Shown in pieces: positions 25,541-36,334 of a DNA stretch of 64,000 nucleotides; within the stretch, counting starts at the first letter, position 1, and every line of letters begins with the position of its first letter. The stretch is from Caenorhabditis remanei (lineage: Eukaryota; Nematoda; Chromadorea; Rhabditida; Rhabditidae). The stretch lies in assembly GCF_010183535.1 (NCBI RefSeq), contig NC_071329.1, positions 10,416,001 through 10,480,000 of the forward strand, written 5' to 3'. The position numbers and the translations under genes were made by a program. The notes under the pieces are model-generated. The model saw only the letters and a program-made list of their open reading frames with translations. It made no database searches and was not told where the DNA came from.

Positions 25541-27800
25541 CAACCTCCAAAAAACAAAAAAAACAGAAGAATCCTAGAGTTATGAAGGAAAAAAGTAGAA
25601 AAAAGTAGAGGTAAACCAGGTGAAATGAATCAAAAAAAGTTATAAGAAAGAGAAAGGAAAAGGAAAAATAGGAGAGAAAGAGTGCTTATTCATCATGTTG
25701 TTATGTTCAACTATTTTCTTTGTCCCTATTTTTTTATAATAAATTTGTTCTTGTTTCTTTTAAGATTCCAATTCTTTCGGCTTTGTTTCGGTTTTGAAAT
25801 TTTATTAATTGGTCCCCAGACGACTGGAAAAAGTAGACTTGAAGAAGAGGAGATTTTCTGTTTGAGAGGAAACAATTTTCAGACGATAAAGGATAGATAA
25901 GAATGGAATTTCTGAATACTTCGAAGAAATAAACCATTATTTCCTGAAAGAATGGATATATTCTATGAATACATTGAAATAAGAAAAGTGCTCCAATCTA
26001 CGTCAGAATCCAATCTTGTCCTTTCTGTCTTTCTTGCAAAACGAGCAATTGTTCAAGAACTTTGACCTAGTTTTCTTTTTGAGGACAATAGCTGCTAAAC
26101 TAGTTTAAAGAAAAACTAAAAGACAATTTTATCGGATTCTTTGAAACTTTTCAAAAAAGGTCATTTCAGAATAAATATTCTGTCGAAATGAGGTGGAGGA
26201 CTACGTAAAAAATTCGTGTCGAACACGCAAAGTGGCGAATTTCTTTCGAAAAGACGTTCGTTTCTTCTCTTCTGTTTTTTGATTTTTCTAACAAAACCTT
26301 TGAAAAAGTGACATGTGCTCATTGTTTTTCAGTAACTATGAGCTAAGTATGATATAAAGAACTCTCTTTCTTCCGATATCTTCTCTTGGGTCATGTGATT
26401 GATCAGAAATCAGACAAGATGAAATTAAGTTGAAGAAAATCAGAATTTCAGTGGAAAAATATGTTCGAAAATAAGATAGTGAAACTATTGTACCAGAACC
26501 AGAGAAGATGATCAAGGAAGCAAATAAGTCTAATCTGATTAGAATGAATGTTGACGAGTAAGTACTATTTGAAGAAAGCAGGATACTGTAACCTCGATTG
26601 TTAACAGAATCTGGAAGAGACTTCTAGAAACATCGAAACAAGAAGAAATCAATACATCCGAAAACAAAAACTGACACAGGTGGATTGTGGGTGGCTCAGC
26701 AGTTCAATCTCTCATTCTAAACGGAGCAAAAAAGAGAGTGAAGAGAAGAAAGAGAGTATTATTGGTTGTAAATTTACACCGCATCTCTTCCTCTCTTTCG
26801 TCACGACAATCAACTTCTTGATAGCTGAAGTAAATAGAAATGAGGAAAAACGAACGAATTGGATAGTTTCAGAGAAAAAAAACGAGGAGACGGGCCAGTA
26901 AAATCGTATAAATGTTGGGAATAGTTTGATTCAATTGAATGAACTCTGGATGTTTCAAAAGTTTTTAGTTCCTGGTCTTGATAATTTGTTTAGTTTTATT
27001 AGATCCCAGTTATTGTGGAAAAATGTTTGAGAAACGAGTCATGTGACGAGGAAAATAACCAAGACAATTATTTAAATGATCATGATATTGTAAGATTTAT
27101 CTCCGGATTACTGTATACAGTGAATATGAGATGAAAATCCCTGTTTTTAATTCTCATAGGCACGACTAGTACACGTGGACTAATTAAAGTATTTAAATTT
27201 CAGATGGAATACTAACTGATTGAAGCTTTTCCAGAAGTTTGAAGAACTGTTTCACTTTTCTCTAAAAACAGAGAAAAACAAACAAGTCTGAAAGTCTTTC
27301 GAATCATTGAAGCATAACTTGTTATGAGGTCAACAACTGCAAGAAGTCACTTCCTTATTCCGACGAAACTGCAAAACCGGAAACTCAGAAATTCTGTTGC
27401 TCTGTAAATGATCTTGAGTCAAAACCAAAAATCGCAAGTGGTCCTTCCAAAAAAGAGAACCCACGAAAAGATGGAGAAAGAAAAACGTTGTGTCTATATG
27501 TGACATACATGTGTGTGTGGGAAAAAAACGGGGATGAAGTGTGTTGTTTGATGGCTGCTCGTCGGAAATATGTATAAGTTTTTTCGTGGGTGCACCACCC
27601 CTGAAGAAGCTGACGAACCAACTGAACAAGTAGTTGTGAAGACGAAGAGGAAGATATGTTGAGAAAGAAAAAATGAGATGTGGATTCTATGAATTTGTGA
27701 AAGACATTTGAGGATACTGGAAGACAATTGTTGAAAAGAAGATGCAGATGTATCCTATTTTCTTATTGAACACAAAATATCCGATTTCTTTGAGAAGAAA
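25541..27800. other. gene-free stretch upstream of the small membrane-protein gene
   Basis: About 2.2 kb of AT-rich, purine-biased sequence with no supported exon. It is a plausible promoter or enhancer region for the minus-strand gene ending at 22462. Open frames at 27330-27727 (-) are short, overlapping in several frames and unspliced. Confidence 0.45.
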
Positions 27801-27805
27801 AGGCG

Positions 27806-28183
27806 CTAATGGGTTCTAACAATCAGAATGAGCAACTCTTGGAGCCAAGAGACGACTGCGTCACAATGGTTGAAACTATTGAGAAACACGATGGATTCAT
27901 CACGGAACTCATGATGAATGTTCTCAATCTTCAAACTTTTGAGAAAATGAATAACAAAAATGACAAAAGAAAACAAAATATCAAGTTTCAAATCAAGACC
28001 AAACGGGTCAATAAAATGAAATGAATCCATCATCATGAGATAGTTAATACTTATTTGGAAATAGATGAACAGTGAGATCCACGCCGTAAAGATTATTGAG
28101 AGTAAGACGGCTGTGAATATCGAAGTCAAGAATCCATTCAAACATTCAGAAACGGTGAAACAACTAGGTGTATGCTGCGGCTG
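27806..28183. other. candidate small two-exon gene, strand unresolved
   Basis: Two blocks are richer in GC than their surroundings (about 27809-27922 and 28060-28183), separated by an AT-rich stretch of intron size. On the plus strand they read MGSNNQNEQLLEPRDD... and MNSEIHAVKIIESKTAV... ending TGA at 28183. On the minus strand they read a membrane-type segment (FLTSIFTAVLLSIIFTAW) after a strong TCTTTTTCAG acceptor, then a block ending in TAG at 27806. Each strand has one good feature and one missing (plus: weak splice sites; minus: no clear start). I cannot decide between them. Confidence 0.3.
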
Positions 28184-28231
28184 AAAAAGACAATTACAAC
28201 ACCAACAGTATACTTTTTCCAATAACTTGTT

Positions 28232-29259
28232 TTATTCAATGACTTCGATGGAAAATTTGACAGTTTCAATTTCATAAATTTGCAACTTAACATTGTTTTG
28301 TTGAATTTCCAATACAATTCCTCCATATTTCGATGTCTTCTGATTGACCAAGTACTTCTCTTTCAAAATACTTTCAATTGATTCTAAATCTTGATTTTCT
28401 GATTTCTCAAAAGTGATTCTGGTTCCAATCGTCCTCTTTTCATAGATCCATCTTTCACATAATTTCAATACTTCCTCTGAACTGATTTCTTGATTTACAC
28501 TCAGAACTTTAAATTTAAAGCTCATAATGGCTTGAATCGGAAGGGGAATTCTTGTTTTTATACAAAGTTCCCAAGCAGAAGAAATCTGAAGAATTATTTT
28601 CCCATTGACATTACTTCGTTCGATTATAACTCACAACATCTTCCGATAGAACTGTATTATCTTCTCCATCCAAATCAATTTCAACTTTCTCAATTGGGTG
28701 AAATCGCAAACAATTGAACCATGTTGTATAATCATATCTTGAAGAACAAATCGATAATTTCCATTTCAGATGATGAACTTTTAGTGGTTCACACAGTTCA
28801 AGACCATATGGATGATTCTAAACATTTTGAATATGGATAGCTTTTCAAAATGATTTTTACCGTAATGTCGAGATATCGGATCGTTGTTCCCGAGCGGTTC
28901 AAATAGAACTCAACAAGTTTTCTGAGTAATTCATATCGACTCAAATTAAAATAATATTTTTTTGTCACAACTTGCTCTCTTTCTCTCCAAACCACTGATG
29001 ATTCAGGAGAGTCTTCTTGAATATTCCAAATATATTTTCCGCCAATAATAACTTGACTTTTGGGAGAACCATCCGATATCACAAACGACTCAAAATTCAT
29101 TTTCAACCAATTATGAAGATTGCGAAATTGTGGATCAATTCTCGAAAGTTGGCTTCTGAAAGACATTGCCACACACTTTTTTGGAGTTTATAGTTTTCAT
29201 TCGTACCGTTTTTCCAACGAAATATGCTGAAACACATCCTTCCAACAATCGAAATTCAT
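28232..29259 (-). CDS. nematode F-box-type protein, fbxc-like
   Basis: Exons 29259-29207, 29155-28861, 28817-28635 and 28585-28232, giving 294 residues. The N-terminus (MNFDCWKDVFQHISLEKR, continuing SQLSRIDPQFRNL) has the look of the short F-box-like start seen in nematode F-box families. The rest resembles the associated domain of the large C. elegans fbxc group: a leucine-rich middle (CEPLKVHHLKWKLSI, FHPIEKVEIDLDGED) and a C-terminal part with LCERWIYEKRTIGTRITFE. Such proteins are expected to recruit substrates to SCF ubiquitin ligases, but that is family inference. Introns are 51, 43 and 49 nt. These families turn over quickly, so a one-to-one ortholog may not exist. Confidence 0.6.
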
Positions 29260-29735
29260 TGGGAATAGCTGAATACAAATCTAATATTTTGTAGAGGAAA
29301 CAACGACTATATGTATACAGCAATCACGATAAGACTCGTAGTAAACCTTCACCCAATTCGCCAACTGTGGCTCTCCTTTCTCTCTCTCTCTCTTTAGCTG
29401 CGAGTTTATTCTCGACAGGACGGACTATTTTTTTTTAGATTTCAGTTCTTATCAATCCTTTCTCTCAAATGTATCAAACTGGAAACGTCTAGATCAAAAT
29501 GGTGCATACTATTTTGCGCGTGAGTACGGTGAGAAAGTACGCAAACACCGCTTACTGGCGGCAAGCCTCAATTTCGGAAATTTCAAGCGCGTGAACTTCA
29601 TTTTCATGACATTCTTTGATAAAGAATGTTACCGCAAAAACGCACGTATGTGCTGCTGTTTTATGAAGGTTTTCATTTTCCCCAACTTCCTCGCATTCTT
29701 TTTATCCATCCTCGCCTAAACTGAGAGTTTGCAGA

Positions 29736-30470
29736 ATGCCTCCACGAAAGATAAAAAAGGATCCAGAGGTTACGAAAATTGTTGACGCTATCGAAGAACC
29801 TCGTAGGTTTAAAAAAGTTGTATTCTTAACGTTTGCAACATTTTTCAGTCCGCGAACTAATTGATGATTTGAAACGAAAACTTTACAAAGCCGCAAAAGA
29901 CACAGCACGAGCAGAAACAACCCGGATTTTGTCCAAGATTCCGAAAGAATATCACGATATGCCAATCAACGAATTTCTCCAGTCATCACCAGCTGGCCTG
30001 CTCGAAGCTCTGAAAGGTCTCGAAATCCAAGAAGATTCTGATACTGAGGTGGAAAGTGAGCAGAGAGGTACAGAAAACATTGAGAATCAAGATGAAATGG
30101 AGATGGACGATGCGGCACATGAAACAAGCATTCCGATTGCTCATTCAGGACAGAATTCGTTAGTTTTTAACCCATTGTAATGAAGTAAAGTTAAATTTTC
30201 AGTGGTAGAAATACGGCCACGGAACCGCACCGCAACGAGATAATTACACCAGCCGGACATGTTTTCCCGATTCCAGTTCTTCATCCGCACAAACCTTTCC
30301 GTAATCCACATGCTCACGAGGAAATCGCTTTTTCAGTGAATGGATCACCTTTAGTTTTGGCAGCAAATTCGACTAACAAAAAGAAGCCAGTGAGATCAAC
30401 CACGAAGAAGGGCATCGCTGAATCTGGCCTCCTCGTCCCAAAAGATGAAGACCTCGGTACTTCCGTCTAA
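29736..30470 (+). CDS. csc-1: borealin-like chromosomal passenger complex subunit
   Basis: CSC-1 binds the survivin BIR-1 and INCENP ICP-1 and helps bring Aurora B to chromosomes and the spindle midzone. Exons 29736-29802, 29849-30158, 30203-30470, giving 214 residues. The basic start MPPRKIKKDPEV precedes an N-terminal helical region (ELIDDLKRKLYKAAKDTARA). ILSKIPKEYHDMPINEFL parallels the borealin LRLPKALREM-type segment. An acidic linker follows. The C-terminal region has TPAGHVFPIPVLHP and EEIAFSVNGSPLVL, matching the borealin C-terminal block. C. elegans csc-1 (Y48E1B.12) is 249 residues by memory, so this copy is somewhat shorter. The ATG follows a TTTGCAG acceptor by one base. Confidence 0.78.
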
Positions 30471-30688
30471 TACCATTAAACAACACTTGTATGTTATCAA
30501 CCTTCTTCGATCTCCTGGAGAGAATATTTTGTAAATAACTTATTTACTAGGAATAAGTCCGAATATTGAGTTTCATTGAACCTCCAATCAAATAAAATTT
30601 AATATTTTATTACTGGAACTCCTAATCTTCCCCAATTTAGAACTTTGTACACTTCATTTTTGTTCCGTTATTTAAAGTTGTAAAAAAA

Positions 30689-30732
30689 AAAGTTGTTGAG
30701 GGTTATAACTAAAGTTGTTGAGGGTTATAACT
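30689..30732 (+). repeat. perfect 22-bp tandem duplication
   Basis: AAAGTTGTTGAGGGTTATAA plus CT is repeated exactly at 30689-30710 and 30711-30732, downstream of csc-1. No function is implied. Confidence 0.85.
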
Positions 30733-30890
30733 CAAATCAATTGGCTGGTGTTGTTTGATGCCATTTGAAAAACGACAGAAACTAATTTGTTTGTCTTTTT
30801 GATAACTGAAACGAGAAAGAAGAAAACAGAAATGCAAACATTTACTTGACACTTTTCGAAAGAACAATTAATGGAAGATAAGTGGGAAAT

Positions 30891-31563
30891 TTAGAACCCC
30901 TTGTCTTCATGAGAATTCAAGTGTTTACGAATTTCTGGGATGCTGTCCACCTTCTCATACCAGGCTTTGATTTCCGGGAATCCATTCAAATATTCTGGCC
31001 ACCACCCAATGAGAGATCGCATGTTATCACAAATCATTAAATCGGCGTATGTGAGTCCTCCGGAGAACAAGAATCCGCTGTTGCTGGATTTCAGAAACTT
31101 GACGAGAATTGCCAAGAACTTATCTCTTGCTGGAATCAATGTTTTTGTCTTTTCAGCTTCAGTGTCAGTCTGCATTGCTCCAAGCTTCCCATAGTAGTAT
31201 GGCTTGATTTCAGTATAGAAATCCTTGAACTGATCGATGAGAGCATCGGCGAGAGCTGCTTCTTCTGGAGTCTTTCCAGCGTATCCGAACTTGTTGGCGA
31301 GATAACGTGCAATAGCCATGGATTGTGGAATTTGGAGTCCAGATGATTTCAACTCCAATACCGGCATTTGTCCAAATGGCATCTTTGCCTTTTGGGCTGG
31401 CCAATCGGCCTGTTCGATACGGACGTCCTCAAATTTCGTTCCGGAAAGAGCGAAGAGCTGAAATAGTTTATGATTGGAGGAAATGGACGATAGGAGAAAA
31501 AACCTGTCTGGAAACATCGCCCAATCCACGTCCATTGAAATAATAGAACTTGTATTCAGCCAT
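30891..31563 (-). CDS. glutathione S-transferase (nematode sigma type), copy A
   Basis: Cytosolic enzyme conjugating glutathione to electrophiles. Exons 31563-31504 and 31457-30891, giving 208 residues, the usual family length. The N-terminal thioredoxin-like domain starts MAEYKFYYFNGRGLGDVSRQ, with the Tyr expected for catalysis near residue 8. PFGQMPVLEL and IPQSMAIARYLANKFG form the glutathione site. The C-terminal helical domain includes SGGLTYADLMICDNM. Its single intron is phase 0 after VSRQ, unlike the three downstream-numbered copies, so it belongs to a different branch. From memory, gst-20 lies near csc-1 in C. elegans and could be the ortholog of one of these genes; I do not assign it. 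Confidence 0.88.
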
Positions 31564-32177
31564 TCTCAGGTTCAAATGAGAGCAGACACCGATAGTAATC
31601 TTCTTTTCGTCTTCTCTCTTTTATACCAATCGACCACGTTTTTCCGTCTCTTCGACACTCATTGTCTCTTATCTTGAGTGGAGAGATAGAAGAAAAGAAA
31701 ACGTGGGGGTCGAATGGTTGTTTGGAGGTTTATGAGATAGGAAATGAAAAGATACGGGAGAATAAATAGAGATTCATGGAAATAAAGAGATGGAGAGAGA
31801 CACATCACCTACCATCTTGATATTGGTTCTCTTTTTAATTCGAATTTGTAATTGGATATGGTCATGATTCATGATCTCGGAAAAATGATGATAATTCAAA
31901 GTATGATTTCGATTTGAATTTACCAAAAGATCAGGATATTTTATAGGGAAGACCTCTGTTTTCTGAATTAAAATGCTGGAAGGCACAGAAAACAATGAAA
32001 GAACACAATTGTTCTACAGTTTCAGGTTGGCATGATTTCATTTACCCCGTCTTTAGGAGAAAAACAGATATCGCCCGTCAGGCTGCGTCAACCGACGGGT
32101 TCAATAGATTTGTCACAAGAAGCAGATCAATAGAATTTCAAAATATTTTATTCGTCGTACAATAGCTTATACAAACA
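31564..32177. other. intergenic region between GST copies A and B
   Basis: No coding signal. A short hairpin (CCCGTC...GACGGG, about 32080-32102) lies near the 3' end of copy B. The region should include the promoter of copy A. Confidence 0.4.
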
Positions 32178-32860
32178 TCAGACAACTGAATCTGGTCTTG
32201 TTTCGTTATGCTCCTTGATTTCAGGAATCGCATTCACTTTCTCTCGGAATTGAACCAATTTTTTGTTTCCCTCTGCAGCCACATCGAAAACTCCCAATTT
32301 TTCCATTGTTGTGATGATATCAGCAATGACGAGATCTGCCCAAGTGACACTATTTCCAACTAGAAATCCTGACTGACTCTTTTCCAGAATCCCATTGAGA
32401 ATCTTGAAGAAACCATCTCTTGCTGGCTCGAAAACTTCTGTTTTAACTCGCTGAATTTCCGCAGCATCACCCCCTCTTTGAGCCATTATTATCTGACGAA
32501 GAGGGGTCACAAAGTCTTTGAATTGGTCAACGATTGCATCAACCCATGCTTCTTCTTCTGGAGTCTTTCCTGCGTATCCGAACTTTCTTCCCAAATATCT
32601 CAAAATTGCAGCAGATTGTGGGATCTCAAATCCATCGACGGTAAGGAATGGAAGTTGTCCAAATGGAGTTTCTGTAATCACCCAATGATCTCATTTGAAT
32701 GTAAAAAAGAAGGAAACTCACTTGGTTTCAATGCTTCCCATTCTGGAGTTCCATTTTCAATTCTGACGTCTTCAAACTCGACATGAGCCAATTTGAAAAG
32801 CTGGCGAGCTGGTTCAGCCCATCCGCGGAGATTGAAATAACACAGTTTGTATTGAGGCAT
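32178..32860 (-). CDS. glutathione S-transferase (nematode sigma type), copy B
   Basis: Exons 32860-32722 and 32671-32178, 210 residues. It starts MPQYKLCYFNLRGWAEPARQ with the catalytic-type Tyr at position 8. It then has TPFGQLPFLTVDGFEIPQSA, AAILRYLGRKFGYAGKTPEE, and in the C-terminal domain NSVTWADLVIADIITTME. The intron is phase 1 just before TPFGQ, the same place as in copies C and D, indicating that the three arose by tandem duplication. It is most like copy D through the shared AQRGG segment. Confidence 0.9.
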
Positions 32861-33098
32861 TTTTCGATGAGAATTGACAAAAAACCGCTCAAATCCACGT
32901 ATTTTATACACGAAGTGTTTCGAAAATCTCCGAAATTTTCGAGAGATTAGAGAGGAAAAGGAAAGAAAGACAAATAGAAGTGTGGCTTGTGGTGTCTCAT
33001 TTTGACGAGAGAACCGTGGTTTATGTCTGTTCACTGGAATCAGAAAGTTGTCACAAAATGTTTATCACAAAAAGTAGAAGAGAAAAGGGAAAATAAAA

Positions 33099-33790
33099 TT
33101 AGACTTCTGTGTCCATTCTCGTTGCAATATGATCTTCTAGATCTGGAGTTGAGTATATCTTCTCCACGTACTTCTTTAGATTCTGATGACCAATATTATC
33201 GTCGTCCAACGCCTTGAATTTCTCTAGACTATGAAGATTATCAGCCACCACTAAATCAGCCCATGTCAGTCCATCTCCAACGAGATATCCAGATTTGTTC
33301 TTTTTCAGAATTGCATTCAAATGGCAGAAATATGCATCTCTTGCTGGATTGAATATCTCATATCTAATCTTCAAAATTTCTTCTTGTGGTTTTCCAGCTC
33401 TAGCTGCGAAAAGTAAAGTTTTGAAAGCAACGGAAAAGTCTTTATACTGATCAACAATGGCATCTGCCCATGCTTCTTCTTCTGGAGTCTTTCCAGCATA
33501 TCCAAATTTTCTTGCAAGATATCTACAGATTGCAGATGATTGAGGTATATCAAAGCCATCAACATTTAAAACTGGTAGTTGTCCAAACGGGGTCACTGTA
33601 ACATTTTATCGAGCATTCGATTAAATAGGCTAGTCTGAAACTCACTACTTTTCAGATTCTCCCATGAAGACTCAGTGTCTGCCATTGGAATTCTGACATC
33701 ATCATATGGAGTATGAGATAAATGAAAGAGTTGACGAGCAGGCTCTGCCCATCCACGGAGGTCAAAATATGTCAATTTGTATTCCGGCAT
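33099..33790 (-). CDS. glutathione S-transferase (nematode sigma type), copy C
   Basis: Exons 33790-33646 and 33595-33099, 213 residues. MPEYKLTYFDLRGWAEPARQ at the start, then TPFGQLPVLNVDGFDIPQSS, ICRYLARKFGYAGKTPEEEA and GDGLTWADLVVADNLHSLEK. The end (IATRMDTEV) and overall pattern are closest to the GST-4 type as I remember it. GST-4 is a stress-inducible SKN-1 target in C. elegans, but no SKN-1 site was verified here. The ATG follows a TTTTCAG acceptor by two bases. Intron phase and position match copies B and D. Confidence 0.9.
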
Positions 33791-34351
33791 ATCTGAAAAG
33801 TTGACAGTTTTCAGTGTAGAAACCCAAATCGAACAGAGGAAATGTATTAAAATGTGGTAAACGCTCAAAGAGAAAGTATCCGAAACTTGGTTTTTGACTT
33901 TTGAGAATTTAGAGAACTAGAGAAAACAAATTGTTCATAAATCGAAATACTGGGCACAAAATTTAAAACATAGAAGGTGGGATCCTTGTTTCTTGTCAAT
34001 GAATCTGATTATTTTAAATTTAAAAATAAAGACTGCGAACAGAAAAAAATACTGTGACTCTAGTAAACGAAAGTACAGACTGAAAAGCAACCTTTTATTC
34101 AGGAGTCACGTTCCCCTAAAAAACAAAAAATGATGTTATTTGACGAGAGACAGACAAGCAGAACTCCTCCCCTTTCAATAGAAATTTCTGAATGTTGTTT
34201 CTATTCGAAATCATCAAAGATCAATTGTTGTTTACATGGAAAACGTGTTGATGGCGGCGGTCTCAAGGTAATATTATATTTACGATAAAGGTGTTCAGAT
34301 AGTTTTATTCAGGTTGAAAAAAGAGAAGAGAGATTTAATAAAAAGAACAAA
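33791..34351. other. intergenic region between GST copies C and D
   Basis: AT-rich with no exon. It probably contains the copy C promoter and the copy D 3' untranslated region. Confidence 0.4.
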
Positions 34352-35030
34352 TTAAATTTGAGAATCTGGACGAGAGGCGAGATAGCTCTTGAGAGATGGT
34401 TGAGTATACACTTTCTCTCTAAGAGCAGCTAACTTTGGTTGCTCGGATGCATTGAAGAACCCAAACTTTTCGAGTGATTCGATGTTTTCAGCAATCACGA
34501 GATCAGCAAAAGTGATTCCATTACCAACAAGGAAACCTGATTTGTTCTTCTCTAAAATTCCATTCAGAATCTTGAAATATGATTCCTGAGCAGGTTTCAC
34601 AACTTCTGAAGTGATTTTCTCAATCTCTTCAGCTGACTTTCCTCCACGTTGAGCAACGATCAATTGCCTGAAAGCCCCGAAGAAGTCCTTGAATTGATCT
34701 ACGATAGCATCAGCCCATGCTTGCTCTTCTGGAGTCTTTCCAGCGAATCCGAACTTTTTGGCGAGATAACGAAGGATTGCAGCAGATTGAGGAATCTCAA
34801 ATCCATCGACACTCAAAACTGGAATTTGACCGAATGGAGTAGCTGGAAAAGTTGATTTCAGTTAATATAGTTTCCAACGAAGTCAACTTACAATCTTTCA
34901 ATTTCTCCCATGATCCATCTCCAAATGTGATACGTTTATCTTCAAATGGAACTCCAGCAAGGTGGAAAAGAAGACGAGATGCTTCAGCAAGTCCACGAAC
35001 GTCGAAGTATGTCAACTTGTAGGAAGGCAT
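34352..35030 (-). CDS. glutathione S-transferase (nematode sigma type), copy D
   Basis: Exons 35030-34892 and 34842-34352, 209 residues. It begins MPSYKLTYFDVRGLAEASRL and continues TPFGQIPVLSVDGFEIPQSA, AAILRYLAKKFGFAGKTPEE and GNGITFADLVIAENIESLEK. The position of Tyr 8 and the Gln-Ser pair of the glutathione site are intact. Phase 1 intron before TPFGQ as in B and C. It is the first gene of the tandem group in transcriptional order. Confidence 0.9.
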
Positions 35031-36334
35031 TTCTGAAATATTGAATGGAAAAACTAGAGAAAAGTTGAAATAAACACAAACAATTATTGGAAAGGAACAC
35101 AAATAATGTGAAGAGACACTTTCTTTTTATACTTTAGTCGGAAGTCTCCGTCTCTTCGTAATTTTTAATCTCTCCGTTGGTTGAGTGGTCGAATGGTGGC
35201 CATGATGACTATGAGATTGAGTTCACTTCAGATCACTTTTCAAAGATTTCCAATTGTCATCATTCTACGGGGACACAAATCTCTGGATTCTTCTGGTTGA
35301 GAGGAAATAAAGTGTTGTTTGGCAACGTGTTAACCGAAATGATGATATTGTGTTTTATGGCATCAAACTTCCGAATTCGGGAGAATATCAACAGAGAGAT
35401 CAATGTTTTCAGAAACTCGTTACAAGAAGCAAGTGTATTTTTCGAATTATTTTTTTTTCGAAAAAGAATAAAGAACATAAACATTATTTTCTGAAATTAA
35501 AAAGTCCGAAATAAAAATAGCATACAAATATTTCAGTAGACCAATTGAAGCTCGAAACCCGTACTTTTCTGGGTAATAAACGTCCTAAATAATATACAGA
35601 ATCAAAGGTCGATCAACAATTCAAAAAAATAATTTCAGAATGACACAGTGCTGAAGTTGAACATTTTTCACTAACAAAATACAATTTTGATTTGACATTT
35701 CTTTTTTGAATTTTGGAAGGATCTGATGGTTGAATTGTTTCTACATATTACAGATTCAAACCGATGTATAGGTTTCAATTCAGATAATGGTCTGAATAAA
35801 TTTTATGAACATCTGTGAAATATTTAACTTCCCTAACTTTGTGTCAACGTGAAAAACTGCAGTTCAAACCATACAACACATAAAAGTGTGGTATTGCAGG
35901 TATATTACACCATCTCATTTCAGAAAGGATCTATGTTTATCTTCTTCTTCTTCTTCTTAACACTTTCAACATTATTTGTAGCGTCTTGAACTGATAAACA
36001 CTTGTGATAAACCTGATAACAGAACACTCAACATCTCTTCTGAACCCAGTGAAAACAACAACAGATGACCGAGCTCTGGATCGATACGAATGGATGTTTG
36101 CTCTGTGTCTCTTCTTCTTATCTCATCATTCTAATTGGGTCATCCTAGTATATCTATCCATCTCTGAAGACAGTCGCCTCATTGCATCAAATCGTTTTTT
36201 GTGCAAACTTAGCACCATCACTACAGTTTTTGATATTTCAACGCCTTTCATTCCTTAATCCGCTTACAATATGTGTATGTTCAATTCTTTTTAAGAGCCA
36301 CCTGAATAACGGACTCAGACTCATTTCAGTCAAA
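35031..36334. promoter_or_regulatory. divergent intergenic region
   Basis: About 1.3 kb between GST copy D (-) and a secreted propeller gene (+). No supported exon. It presumably carries both promoters. Confidence 0.4.

Noticed and set aside
27330..27727. Overlapping minus-strand open frames of 77-99 codons
   Set aside because: Three frames are open at once and the peptides are Phe/Ser/His-rich, which indicates skewed composition rather than coding.
32080..32102. CCCGTC/GACGGG hairpin
   Set aside because: Only about six paired bases with no conserved context; too short to call a structured RNA.
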